In this document: positions 25,043 through 36,943 of the stretch, piece after piece
Position numbering within the stretch: the stretch's first letter is position 1
Layout: each line of letters opens with the position of its first letter
NCBI GenBank assembly: GCA_954871525.1
Contig: OX940863.1
Coordinates: forward strand, 1,774,001 to 1,838,000
Direction of reading: 5' to 3'
DNA from: Parietaria judaica
Lineage: Eukaryota > Streptophyta > Magnoliopsida > Rosales > Urticaceae
Length of the DNA stretch: 64,000 nt
The notes under the pieces: generated by a model
Database searches by the model: none
Seen by the model: the letters and a program-made list of their open reading frames with translations, nothing else
What the model was told of the DNA's origin: nothing
Position numbers and translations under genes: made by a program

Positions 25043-25379
25043 CGCAATGTAAACGCCAATATGATGTGCTCTTTCCTCTCTTGGTTTTATGTCCCTAAGG
25101 AGGGTTTTTCAAGAGAGGTTTTAGTGAGGCATCTTGTAATATTTACACTGAATATTTACAACTTCTTCCACCTTATTGTAATATTCACAATGAATAATAC
25201 AACTTTTTTTTTAATATCTTGTTTTATCATATTTATTTGTTTTATCATATTTATTAATTTTAAATTAAATAACATACTTAAATAATAAATATTGATAGTT
25301 AAATTCGGGTAAAAACTAACAAAATTAAACATTGGAAACAAATAGAAACTTTTGCCGCAAAAATGAGTCTTCTTTCCTC

Positions 25380-25480
25380 GCTGAATCGCGACTTGCTGCG
25401 ACCAAGCCCATCGCGATGCATCGCGACGAGGCACTTCACGATTTTTGCGATTTTCATCGCAACGCATCGCGACGAGAGCA
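25380..25480. repeat. right subterminal ATCGCGA/CATCGCGACGA array of the hAT
   Basis: Mirrors the left array: several TCGCGA and GCATCGCGAC words within 100 bp of the right terminal repeat. Confidence 0.65.
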
Positions 25481-25500
25481 TGTGCAGCTCTATTCAAACC

Positions 25501-26548
25501 AGTTAACCAAACGCCAACTTAGCTTCTTTGCACTAAAGTCATATATGTCACTACACGATCATAAGAGGCCAAAACTTGATTAAAAAGGGTAAAAACATGA
25601 CAAATTATATGCCCTCACTTAAAACTTCACAATAAGTTAATAGAAAAACTTAATTACTTTTAACAAATTATTTTTATACCAATTGTGAAAGAGAAAAAAA
25701 TTGAAAATATAAATTATAAATCATAGTTTTGTTTCATGAGTTTTTGCTCCAATTATCCCTATTAACAACAAAACCGATCATGATGAGAAGAACTACATAA
25801 AATAATATTTACACACACATATATATATATCATAATCAAACTCTTTTCATCATCATAAACTGCAAATTGACATGAGTTTGCTGAGAAAATCACCAACTCA
25901 CTGATTATACAATTCATCATCATAATATCATTCATCAACAAAACTACTAATATAGAGCTTTCATAGTCCATTACTTCAAAACCAAAACCATAAGCAAAAA
26001 CCCTTCACCAAGGTAAAAGCTCTGCACAATAATTCTTGAAACTTTTTTTCTTTTTTCCTTTTTCACTTTTTTTTCCCGGGTATAGGTCCACTTCCAAAAA
26101 AAAAAAAAAAACAAGTCACAAGAAAACCTGCAAAATAAGGTCACTGAAGAATTAGAACAGATTCATATAGATCCGAATTAGCAGCACTGAAAAAACCAAA
26201 TCGTGAAAAAGTCGTCGTAGCTTCGTACCGCACGTTTAAACAAGGAACTACCACCTGTCAAGCCACGGTGTTGACCTTAAGATGAGTGCAGCGTTGAGCA
26301 GGCGTTTTTACCTATAAAACTGCAACGAACATAGATATTTAAGCAATTCGATCGTGAAGCTCAGACTGGGAATCGGAAAAGGATGTCGTAAGTAAAATAC
26401 CTAACATATATTGGAAGACATTGCGGTCCAAAGTGCTATGAGATGGCACAAAGGACCTAGACCAAGGCCCGGGATACCGCTTCACCACAACCCAGAGCAA
26501 CACAGTTTTATTCAGCCAAAAACTTTATCTGCTTCTTCAAACAAAGCT
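25501..26548. other. intergenic region downstream of MLN51
   Basis: AT-rich, with homopolymers near 26040-26110. The right part is presumably the MLN51 3' UTR (the stop is at 26549-26551 and the gene reads leftwards). No other gene is supported. Confidence 0.4.
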
Positions 26549-29500
26549 TCATTGTCCAAAGTTCATCTCCGAATATCTGTGCATATCAAATACAAAAATA
26601 TATTTAATATGTAGCCAATATAGTTCAAGTCTTTAATCTTTTGGTAAACTTCTGAAGTATAATCATATTTTTTTTTAAATACACTTGCCTGCGAGGTTTG
26701 TTCTGCCGCTGCCCAAATTCATCGCTTACAATTTCTGGAAATGTATTAGCAAAGGTTAAAAACCATATTACGTACACTTTGCAAAAAAGGGATACGTAAG
26801 ATTGTTCCGTACCAGGCCGTTGCGAAGACTTCCACTCGTTGTTCGGTTTAGCGGTGGTATTGTTTTCTTTGCTGCAACAAACAAGAATATTAAAATCAAA
26901 GGCTAATAACATGACTTAACTACTTTGGCGGGAAAACATAAAGAAAACAAAATGATCACCAACAAGAAACTGAACCAATAGACAAAAACTGGATTTTCCA
27001 GTAAGACACGACAGTCAAGAGAGAAGTAATAAAATGTATCGAGCACCCACCTTGGGCCACTCCCAGAAGTTGACGGCCCTGATGGACGAGGATGGTAAGC
27101 ACCATCAACAGCAATGTATGGCGGGCAATACGCCCCGGCAGCACCCGCCAGAACAGGCAACCTGAAAATATTTAAACCACAAAAACATTATAAGAAACTT
27201 TTCGACTCAAAAGAATTCCAATGTCAACTAATTTACTATTACAAGGACCTAACAGCTAATAAGCACCTCCATGATCAGAGAATAATCTTAAAGCGACAAT
27301 CTAAAGATAGAGAAAAAATGAAAGTGAAAACGAAGAAAGGTCCTTTTACCAAGTCATCTCTGAATTTCCGAGACCGAGACCTTGTGGCTGACCAACATAA
27401 CCTGGAAAAGCCATCCCAACAGCTGGGACTCCCATACCAGGAGGATGCTGTCCCCCGAATTGCATCACTGCGCAGTGCCAACCATTTAGACAATGTAGAA
27501 GGAAACATTGTTTATTTCCTTGAATATAATCGCTAACCTCTAATCAAAAAGGTCATATTACATGAGTAAATACAGAAAATTTAATCAAGGAAGCTGGTGG
27601 TAATTAACACAGCTCCTAACTATCCTAATATGATCGACTGACTAGTTAGCATAATTCCTAGTTTCGGTGAATAACCAGCCATGTCCTACTGAATGTAACG
27701 TTATAATTGCGTAGTATTACTATTCAGTCCATGTAATGCTCATATTTGACATGTGAGATTCAATTTTATAGTCTACACTTTTATAATGTTTTAGATTCGA
27801 AAGAGATCTATTACGAATCAACATGTATCGGCAGAAGCCAAGGAACAATGTTTAAGTAAGTGCATATTTGAAAGAAAAAGAACATAATGAGAGCATGGGT
27901 GATACCTGGTAGAAATGTTGGAGCACCAGGGAAGTTCTGATCTCCCATACCAGCGGTTCCTACAACCTGAGCTCCGTTATACATGACCGAGCCCCTTCCA
28001 CTGCCTTGAACAGCGCCTTTTCCCTTTGCAACTATTGCTGTCTTAGATTTATTGGCCTCTGAAACCGAATCCTCTTCTCCCGGATTATATGTAGTTATAG
28101 ACAGGCTTGTTTTCGGGGGAGAAGAAGGCTCAGATCCACTAAATTTTTGGCCACGACCATGAGAAGGACCCCGATGAGCACCATGTGGGGCTGCCGATAA
28201 AGAACCACCCCTCATAGCTTGGTTATGATGAACAGGTTGGTAAGTCATCTGTGCAGGAGCAGCAGGCCTCCCATGACCCCTGGTATTGACCGAATTACCC
28301 AAATCTCCCAAGGATTTCCTAGCCGCCGTATCGTCAATTTTGAGCTTGTCCAAATTAACAGAATCAGCAACGTTCTTCCCTCTCATCGATGAATTATCGC
28401 CGCCGGATTGGCGAAAGTTCCTGTTACTATTTCCAACTTGACCGTCCCTCTTTTGGGTAAAGGTGTTATTCGAAGAGGCCGACGGGTAAAAAGGTGGAGA
28501 AGCTGAGTTCAAGCTTGACGCAAACACATTTTTCCTAGCAGAAGCTGGCTCAAATTCTGCATGGTTTGTGGCGGTGAAAGTTCTTGCTGAATTAGTATTC
28601 AGCGGTTTCTCATTAGATCTCGACGCCCTACAAATAAACAAATAGAAGAAGAATATGAATATATGATGGAATAATGACCACGATTGATTGCTAATGCGCA
28701 ATTTTTTCCTCAGTACTTACTGCTTGTTCTGCATTGACGGTTGCTGGTTTTTGTTTTTTGCAGCGGGTTCATACTTTCTAGTCCCTTTCCCTCGTACGTT
28801 CTTGGGTCCCTGGCTCTGATCAGGGACGTTGTCGTACACTCTAGGTTTGCTGCCTCTACCATACCCACCACGGTCACCCCCTCGGTTTCTGCCTCTACCT
28901 CGCATATGACCCCTGGAAGATCTCCCCTAATGTTTTCATTGAAACCAAAAGTTAATAAAGAAAAAAAAAAGTTCAAGCCAGAATTCTATGCAGATTGCAC
29001 GTAAAGAAAACGCCATTACCTCCTGATAACCTCTGTCATGGTGAGCTATCTCTTCAAATTTATCATGCCCCCATTTCTTATCATCTCTGGACTCCCACAA
29101 CTTCCTACCTCCCAGCGTCCGCCTACTAAAGAAGATACAAAAGAGACGTCATCGTTTTTGCCAACCATCAGAACAAATATCGAACTTCCAATTTCAATCA
29201 ACAGCAAAAAAAAAAACTATTCCGAGAACAAAAAGTAAAAACACACCACATAAGCTTTGTTTCTATACCTAACAACTCCACAGACAGGAACTCCAACAAA
29301 CACGAATTGCCATTGTCAAATAGTGAAAAAGGAAAAGAAGTGATTCGGTTTCTAAGCATTGCATATTCCTTGACAAAAAAAGGTACCTGTGGCGACCACC
29401 GGAACTGTCCCTGAACCGGTCATCGTGCATGTAGAAAGCTCCGGCAGTGGGGACAGCGAAAGGCTCATGCTCCTTCTTCTCCTCTTCTCCATCCACCTGA

Positions 29501-29886
29501 CTCCCATCAACTTGTTCCTCTCCCGCCTCCTCACCGGCGACTTCCTTCGACACTGCAGCTTCCGAGCCCTCAATCCCGACCGCAGCCTGTTGGCAGCTGA
29601 TCTCCCTACTCTCCTCATACGCCTCCTGCAACTCCTCGTCAATCTCCTCATCTTCTTCGTCTTCGAGGCCTAGTTCTTCCTCATCGATCTCCTCGTCGTA
29701 CTCCCCGGCCCCGCCCTGACCGTCCGAGTCATCGGAGTGAATAGGACCCCTTCGATCCACCCCCCTCGGCTTCTCGCCGCTCTCATCCTCGTCATCACTC
29801 GCTTCGCGCCTCCGCATCGTCAGCGATCGCTTCACCTCCTCCGGATCACTCTCGTAATCCAAATCTTCAGCGCCATCCGCCGCCAT
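26549..29886 (-). CDS. MLN51: MLN51/Barentsz (CASC3) homologue, exon-junction-complex core factor (631 aa, 9 exons)
   Basis: Exons (complement): 29886-29387, 29125-29020, 28926-28721, 28627-27906, 27467-27350, 27161-27051, 26871-26813, 26734-26689, 26576-26549; 632 codons including stop. The N-terminus is acidic (DEEIDEEELGLEDEEDEEID). The SELOR/Btz core, which binds eIF4AIII and RNA, is FAVPTAGAFYMHDDRFRD followed across the first junction by GGRKLWESRDDKKW. The RGG-type stretch GRGRNRGGDRGGYGRG and a long low-complexity tail with VPAVGMAFPGYVG follow. The last residues are RYSEMNFGQ. The final intron uses a GC-AG pair: donor AG/GCAAGT at 26688 and a 28-nt last exon; only this join restores the conserved tail. 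It functions in mRNA localisation, splicing-linked surveillance and NMD. The start was chosen at MAADGAEDLDYESDPEE, the conserved beginning, rather than an upstream in-frame ATG. Confidence 0.93.
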
Positions 29887-30335
29887 CGCCCCGAATTCGA
29901 TTCCAACAAAATTCACAAACTCCCAAGAAAATCCCAAAAAGAAAACCCCCGACGATTCGAAGGTAATCCCAAAAAAAATAAAAAAATCAAACTTCTTCGA
30001 AATTTAAAAACTCCAATTGAACTTCCTCGCGAAGGGAAATCAAACGTCAACCAATGAATCGATGACAAAAGCCCAAGAAAAAGAAAACCGTGCAGTATCC
30101 AAAAGTTTGAGCGGGAATCCGAACGCGAACAGCGAAGAATCCTGCAGAATCGAAAGCCCTAAGATCAAGAACTGTAAGCGAGTTCAAATTGTGGAGTAAG
30201 ATCCAGGGGAAAACTTTCGGAGAAACCCTAGATTTTGAGAGGGAGAGATTTTGGGTCGATTTTTGGAGTCATCACTTGAAATAGAACGCCGTAAGAATTA
30301 AGTAATATTAAATAAATAAATAAATATATGTATAC

Positions 30336-30705
30336 GGATAATTGCGGCAAAGGTAGCGAAACTTTGACCAATTGAGATGATACGGCTATAAAATGAGAAA
30401 AAAAAAAGGAAAAAATTTCAAAATCAACAAAGGTGAGATGTATATTTTCTTTCTAAATTTCTTTTATGAACTTCGGTCCATTTTTTAACATAGTATTATT
30501 AAATTATACCTAAAATAAGCATTTATGTAGTCATCCAAGATCTAATTATCTCTTATCTTTTCTATTTGAATTCAAAGAAAAATTAGAAAAAAATATGTCG
30601 TTTCATTTTTTTTTTTAACTTTGATTACTGTCATTGCTGTCGTCTTAATTTTAAACCTCTATCATCTTAGTTTCTCAAAGTTTAAATACTTTTGCCGTAA
30701 TTATC
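30336..30705. repeat. MITE with GGATAATTGCGGCAAA-type ends
   Basis: Left end GGATAATTGCGGCAAAGGTA; the right end read inversely is TATGATAATTACGGCAAAAGTA. Both continue with similarity to ACTTTGA...GATGAT. Arms of about 40 bp, interior AT-rich. It lies between the MLN51 leader and the coiled-coil gene. Confidence 0.6.
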
Positions 30706-30820
30706 ATAAATATATTAATATCTAGCCTTTGACGGAGGAGCAAATGTGTGTAATGAATTATCTTCTTTTCGAGGGGTATTATGGGTATTTTCGGCGTGGG
30801 TTGGGAGTTTTGGCTTCTGA

Positions 30821-30875
30821 CACGTGGGAATGGTGCTGTGGTCGGTAGGTTGGCACGTGAGAGCGGAGTCACGTG
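30821..30875. promoter_or_regulatory. cluster of three CACGTG G-boxes
   Basis: CACGTG occurs at 30821-30826, 30854-30859 and 30870-30875. G-boxes bind plant bZIP/bHLH factors. The cluster is about 0.95 kb upstream of the MLN51 start, so it may belong to that promoter; use in vivo is inferred. Confidence 0.5.
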
Positions 30876-31661
30876 CGATGGTTTGGATTGAGCGAATCTT
30901 AATCAATCTATTAATTATAAACCAATCACGCGTTCGCAACATGATCCACTAATTATGAACACATTAATTTTATTCCAAAAAATTAGAAATAAAAATCAAC
31001 AAACAAAGAAAAGGAAACTTGCATCGCAAGCGATAAAAAAATCGGAAATAAATGGTTTGGAAAATTACTAAACGGTGATTGGTAATAGCTTATGTTATGG
31101 TAATCTTCTAACTTTCTAATAAAAACGACAAAAATAAATGTAATGGAAACGACATGTTTTTTTGGTGAAACGACAAGTTTTATTTGTAGTAGAACTAACT
31201 AGCTTCTGATGAACGAGATTTTTTTTTTGTAAGAAACTTACAAGTTTTCCAATTCTCATTTTGTGGAGAATGAAATGCTGATAAGTGTTTTAAGTAAAAC
31301 GGTTTTTGAAAACGACAAGTAAGTAAAAGCTCACGAGTTTTTTTACCGATCCCGAAAAGAGTAAAGGCTAACAAAATAGTAAGTTTACACGTAAATGCAA
31401 AATAAAATTGGTTTATAGATGTAAGTAACATAGATTATATTTTCCGCTTATAATAAACTTGTGAAGATTTTAATATAAAATAAGAATAAGATTTATAGCA
31501 CACAAGTTCCATTTCGTGGATATAAATATGTGAAGTAGGTTTAATAGCGCGATTAAAGCGCAAGATAAACGACTCATGAGCATATTCACAATGTTAAAAC
31601 GAGTACAAGGATCGAAAAGAAGACAAAGCTCGGGATCCAGTTGATTCGGCGAATCGGTGTT

Positions 31662-32812
31662 CTAGATGTTGGAAGAAGCGGTCAACGCCATGACTTTGCA
31701 TTGTTCGTTCATGGCGAGGAGTTGGGCTTCTTTCTTGTCAAGAAGAGCGGTGAGCCTCACGTTCTCTTCCATCAGCTTCTGAACTTCGACCTCTTTCTGC
31801 GTTTTCTCGCCCTCTAACTGTGTCGTCTTTGCGACCAATCTGTTCAAGAGAAAATCATATCATGAAAATAATTTGATAAAAAAAAAACATTTGATGGTCA
31901 ACTTGCTGAATCACTCTGTAAAGAAATATATGCTCGGTAAAATAAAACGTACCGCTCAAACAACCTCTCAATCGTTTGGAACTGCTTCTCCGAAGAAAGG
32001 AGCGTTTCCCGAACCGTGACGAGGCTGCTGACATAAGATTTTAGGGATTCGAATTCCCGCTTCACACGGCAAAGTTCCTGTTCGTTCTCTGTGGCTCGTT
32101 GCCTCTGTCTGAACGTTTCTTCCACCAAATCATCGACTCTCTGCCTCATTTCGTTCAAGATACTGTTTGTACCTAAAGCAAACATCTCCATTTCTTCCAG
32201 CTTCACAGACATGTTCTCAATCTGAACCGACTTCTTCTTTATCTCTTCCTGGCTCGAGGAGACCTTTTCCTTCACAAACTCGGTCTCCGACTCGGCCAAC
32301 ATAACTCGTTTAACTAATACTTCCATCACATCCATGACCATCTGGACCGACTTGAGTGTTTCCCTGATATACCCTGCATCTTGCTCGTCCAAAGAACCGT
32401 GCTGTTTATTGATTTCCATCCAGACATCTTCATCTGGCCCGTCGAAGGAAGAAAGATCGATGTTCTTGGACCACGAAGATAGCGGTGTACCATATTTGTC
32501 GACAATCCCTACTCCTTCTAGCTGTTTGATGCCACAAGACGTGTGGGCTAAATGAGGAACAGCCATGATTCTCGCTTTGGATTTCAAGAAGGTCAACAAA
32601 GTCGCAGTCGTTTTGACTCTCCTCCAAAGAACCTCCAACTCATTTTGCGACTCGCCCTCGGAACTCTCTATAGAGACCTTCACCTCCATGATTTTCGCTT
32701 GCAGAACGTCCACTTGGGACTGGCGTTCTTCCATCTCGTGCTTCCACAGCTCCTGTGTTTGCGATAACTGAGACTTCAATGTCGACAGATCAACATCTTC
32801 TCCTGGCGCCAT
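31662..32812 (-). CDS. plant-conserved coiled-coil (tropomyosin/USO1-like) protein, 345 aa, 2 exons
   Basis: Exons (complement): 32812-31953 and 31839-31662, GT-AG, 346 codons including stop. It is nearly all helical heptads: an N-terminal coiled coil (LKSQLSQTQELWKHEMEER), a conserved central non-coil block (MAVPHLAHTSCGIKQLEGVG, about residue 85-105), then further coils and a C-terminal LLDKKEAQLLAMNEQCKVMAL. It appears to match a single-copy plant family often labelled intracellular transport USO1-like or tropomyosin-like. The molecular role is not established and I do not assign one. The 5' leader, probably with an intron, lies at 32813-33560. Confidence 0.85.
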
Positions 32813-33789
32813 CCCTTATCAAAAGTTGCAGAAATTCGAGTTACATATACTCCAACCGACATCGATGTAACCACCGAGATTTCGAACCAGCTATGATGCC
32901 ACTTAACTCGAGACCTATAATTTGGCCTACCCAACGCCTACAACTTAGTACGAACAAACGCTAACGGAGCAGAGTGTGTCTATTTGCATCAAGAGACAGT
33001 TCCGTTCTGTCGCCTCGTAAACAACAATCATATGCAAAAAAAGGTTAAAGCTAACCCAAAACAAGCATAGATTATGCATTACTATTCAATTTGAAGAAGA
33101 AAGACGCATATCAATTCAATGTACATCCACACGAGCACAAAAGAGTTGATTCAATCCGAGAAATCGGCATCGGAATTCGTAAGCAAATCAACAGTTCAAA
33201 GTCCTAATCTATTGTTACAAAGACGCCAAATTCAACAGAAATTCTTCATCCTGAAGCGAAAAACATCAAGCTAATGAGAAAAAATCGAACTGAAACGATT
33301 TCAAACAACCCTAGCTAACAGTGGAAGCCTAAGAATCAAAATCATCACCGAATCCACCAGATTTCGGAGCTCTGGTCTCCGAAGAACGATTCGAACCCTT
33401 CGTGGGTGGTTTTCCACATACGAAAGCGAATTTATGAGCAGAGAATCGAGAGAAACGAGAAGGAACCTTGCGATTGTGAGGTCTCGGCGAGAGATTCCGA
33501 AGGATTTGGAATCCAAAAGCCGATCTTCTTCTCTGTTCGTCTTCTTCTTCTTCTTTGTTCTTCTGATAGAGAACACAGCTTTATTTATTTATTTATTCAT
33601 TTATTTTTTTAATTTAATAATAATAATAAGGAAGGATTTAATTTCTTGCTAAAGCTTATGTGTATTAAAAAACAATTAATTATGTTTGCCTTTTTTATTT
33701 AATTTATTATTTATGAAAAGTGATTACACCTAACTTTATAAAAATATTCTTTTACGCCATTTTGTTGTCTTGACGGAACTTTTTTTTTT

Positions 33790-34256
33790 GGTTAATGACG
33801 ACAAAAATACCTAAAGTTTGATCAAAGAACTCCTCATGTACCCAAAGTTTAAAAGTGGTGGCAAAAATACCCAAAGTCGCATTTGGGGAGTTGACCACTC
33901 CATTCTCGTAACGCCCTTAACTTACCCGTTAACTCTGGCCACGTGGACAAACGTGGGTTGCTGACATAATAATTTTTGCCACGTGAACGAGCCCACATCA
34001 GCCTCGTTTACGACAAAACAAGGAATTAAACACCTAATTAATACTATTCAACACAACTAATTGAACCCCTAATGATTACACTTAACAAAATAGATTTGTC
34101 CACGTGGCCATAATTAACAGGTAAGTTAACGGCGTTACGAGAATGGAGTGGTCAACTCTCCAAATGTGACTTTGGGTATTTTTGCCACCACTTTTAAACT
34201 TTGGGTACACGAGGGGTTCTTTGACCAAACTTTGGGTATTTTTGTCGTCATTAACC
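33790..34256. repeat. fold-back MITE, family A copy 1 (467 bp)
   Basis: Long imperfect terminal inverted repeats (~160 bp) starting GGTTAATGACGACAAAAATAC and ending in its complement. Two further copies lie at 49748-50218 and 54128-54592. The third copy has a 10-bp duplication, suggesting a Mutator-like origin. This copy carries CACGTG at 33940, 33980 and 34101. Confidence 0.85.
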
Positions 34257-34979
34257 TTTTTTTATATTTTATATGATTTGTTAGTTAATAGTTAATACCG
34301 AACGCAATAACGCTTAAATATTGTACTAATATTTGCTTTATATAATTAATAACATATTCAATTATATAATTATTTTATTATGTAAACAAAAATTAACGTA
34401 ACTATATAACAATAAATACTTACAAAGCTCGTAATATAGATCGTCGTTTTTCAACCATTTTAGTTTTATGTCGTTTAACAGTTTTTGTGTCGTTTCTTCA
34501 TTTCATGTATCTCATTCTCGAAGGCACTACTAGTTCACGAGCTATCCTTTACTAACACATCTTATGACTTATATATTTGAGGAATAACGGCATAAGTATT
34601 TAACTTTAAGTCAACAGGGACAGTGTAAATCCATGTTTTTCTTTTTTCGAGCGGTCTCTCGAGTTCGGTACATTATTATCGGGAAACCCTCTTTTAGTCG
34701 CGTTAGGCACCATCGTCGCCAGAAAAAATAATGGTTCGATACTCGTATCGTCTCAATTGACCAAAAATTAAGTACTTATGCCACTATTCTCCTTCATCTA
34801 TCAAATGAGTAACGACAAAACCTTTTTCCTTATCACGAGCCAAAATAACAAAACAAAACAAAAAAAGCCACAATCTTTACTAGTGAAATTCATTACTAAC
34901 CACCAATCCTCTCTCGTATATGTATACACACACACACACACACACACACGCATATCAAGCCCAAAATATTGCAACAACA
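34257..34979. other. upstream region of the thionin-like gene
   Basis: AT-rich spacer, a small MITE (34581-34792, listed separately), then the probable promoter and leader with a CA microsatellite at about 34926-34950. No other gene seen. Confidence 0.4.
34581..34792. repeat. small MITE (212 bp) with GGAATAACGGCATAAGTA ends
   Basis: Left GGAATAACGGCATAAGTATTTAA; the right end inverted is GGAGAATAGTGGCATAAGTACTTAA. The ends resemble those of the 50323-51761 and 30336-30705 elements. It ends 188 bp before the thionin-like start codon. Confidence 0.6.
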
Positions 34980-35632
34980 ATGGATGGGAAGAAAGTGAGA
35001 GTTTTACTGAAAGCTTGTTTGGTTATGGCGTTACTTGCTTGCCAAGCAAACGCGTCTTTCCAGAGCTGCTACGAGAGTTGCTTTCTGATATGCTTGATCA
35101 CACCCAACACTTCAGCCTTCGCTTGCTCTTTCACGTGCCTCCGAGACTGCATCCCTCGACCCTCGTTCGCGCAAACCACGCCTTCCGATTCCGCCAACAA
35201 GCTCTACTTTTGCAAGCTCGGTTGCTCGTCGTCCTTGTGCGCCAATCTCAGCTCCGTAAACCACCCGCGTAAGTGTTTAAAACGAACCTACCATTTTTTA
35301 ACTACGAAAGGACAAGCTCGGGTAGTTGAGTATTTGAGCTTATATAATGCAGGGCCGGAATTTCAACCCTCAAAACTTTAGAAATATTACAGAATGTTTC
35401 CTGAATTTTTATTTTTTACGCTTACTTCTGGGATTCGTATCCTGATTCCGCTACTGAATACAAGATTCAAACTTTCGTAACATCAAAAAAAGGTTGAAAT
35501 AGCGCCCGTGAAAATCGAAGTAAATGAGTGAAGCCAAACCTGGCTGATCTTGGGTCTTTGTTGTGAATCTCAGGCTCAGAGAAAGTGGAGAAATGTGTGG
35601 ATTCTTGCTCGGAGACATGTACAAAGAGCTAA
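34980..35632 (+). CDS. thionin-like secreted cysteine-rich protein (115 aa, 2 exons)
   Basis: Exons 34980-35268 and 35574-35632; GTAAGT donor and CTCAG acceptor; 116 codons including stop. A signal peptide of about 25 residues (hydrophobic ACLVMALLAC, cleavage after QANA) is followed by a mature part with 12 cysteines in four groups of three: C-x3-C-x3-C near the start, then C-x4-C-x3-C, C-x3-C-x4-C and, in exon 2, C-x4-C-x3-C. This matches the plant thionin-like family of small apoplastic or vacuolar defence or reproductive peptides. Activity cannot be inferred because the family is diverse and many members lack toxicity. Without splicing the reading frame would run on into the intron with an unrelated tail. 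Both exons look intact. Confidence 0.82.
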
Positions 35633-36943
35633 CAAGATTTGGTACTTTTGTGTAACATTTAATCTTCTCTCTATTCCTCAGAAAGTTGTACTTTGCAAGT
35701 TGGTTTTTGCAATAGTTTATGGGTTTTTCTTTTCTTTCAATTAATTTAATTATGCTAAAGCCAAAAGTTACCTCACAGTCGCATAATTGACCAAAAGGCG
35801 TGCCACTAGACAAGCTAGGATTGCTTAGTTATGATCATTATCATGTGTATATGTGTGTGTATATATATGAAAAATGATTATTAATATTATTTTAATTTGT
35901 TGTGGGCAAGAAGATCAACCCGTGAGCTAGGAAGAGACAAAATGGACAGCACGCGAGGAATTTGGACCCTTTAGCATTTAAATTACTTATTTTATTTGTT
36001 CATAATGATCAAGATTTTACAGTTTTACTCGTTCTCCAATACACCCGTGCACTCTAAACCAGCTAATCCCAACTATTTGGCCAGTCTCTCATGGTTGATG
36101 CTAGCGGGAATCATGAAAATCGGGCTGTCATAAACCCGAGAACCATAACCGGGACAAGACAAAAATATAGTGTGAATTAATTTATCATCTAAAAAACTTG
36201 AATAAATTAAAGTCTCAATGCGAGAAACACGGTTTGTCTGGATCTAACTAAAATAAATAAAACACAGCACAAACACGACACTAAACACAGATTGCCACCC
36301 CTAATTCTAGGCGACTCTAGGTCCAATTTTCATTTTAAGCAAAATTTTATTTTTAAACTAATATATTACGGTTCTACTTTTTTCGTTTTAACTCAAGAAC
36401 ATTTCCAAGTATTAGTTAAATTTCTTTAAAAAAAATCAATTTTTTAACAATTTAAGAGATTAGTGTAGAAAACCGATATTTTACCATGCAACTAATAAAA
36501 ATGTTACCAAAAACCAGACCGGCCCAATTTTAAAAGTATCGGAGTTCATCTTCATAGAAAGTTAAATAAAAGAGACTAGAAAAAGTGAAGGATTTGAGCA
36601 GAAATATAATTAAAGTAAATACACAGCAATGCGAGATAAATCAAACTAAAGAAAATGAAGATATGTAATACACAGAATCTGAGTCCGAAAATATCTGATA
36701 TTGCAGTATGGTTAACTATAGATTATCACCATACTCAAAGTTCAACTCTTCAAAATACTAAACGGCCCCATTTCAACCAGCAATAAAAAGGACATGTCTG
36801 TAAACTCTGAGCTACAAAGGGGCTCAACAGTGACTCCCGAAATCTAAACGACCTTCTTTCGATTTGATTTGTGAAGTAAAAGAAGAAAAGTTACCGTTGA
36901 GAGAGTACAAATTCGGTATCTGCAATCGAACACATCTCGCCTT
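35633..36943. other. intergenic region between thionin-like gene and NUP50
   Basis: AT-rich, no coding signal. Presumably the 3' UTRs of two convergent genes; a polyadenylation-like AAATAA cluster is seen near 36240-36260. Confidence 0.4.

Larger units (their letters stand above)
9517..25492 (+). mobile_element. decayed autonomous hAT transposon, interrupted by a Copia element
   Basis: Terminal inverted repeats TAGAGCTGCACA face each other at 9517 and 25492. The flanking 8-bp duplication is CTCAAACC (9509-9516) versus TTCAAACC (25493-25500), 7 of 8 identical, the length typical of hAT elements. Both ends carry GC-rich TCGCGA-containing subterminal arrays. Inside, on the + strand, lie an N-terminal exon, an intron, a BED-type zinc-finger exon, and the catalytic and C-terminal dimerisation region. 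The Copia insertion splits the zinc-finger exon. Several stops and frameshifts show the transposase is dead. Without the Copia the element would be about 4.4 kb. Confidence 0.88.
8786..25517. mobile_element. possible outer element carrying the hAT (short TTGGCGTTTRGTTA ends)
   Basis: TTGGCGTTTAGTTA begins at 8786, and the inverted near-match TTAACCAAACGCCAA ends at 25517, just outside the hAT right flank. This could be a DNA transposon into which the hAT jumped. No convincing target duplication was found, and similar TAACCAAAC words occur inside (near 9415), so the boundaries are weak. Confidence 0.25.

Noticed and set aside
26411..26614. 67-codon + strand frame at the MLN51 3' end
   Set aside because: Overlaps the last MLN51 exon and 3' UTR on the other strand, with no likeness to any family.
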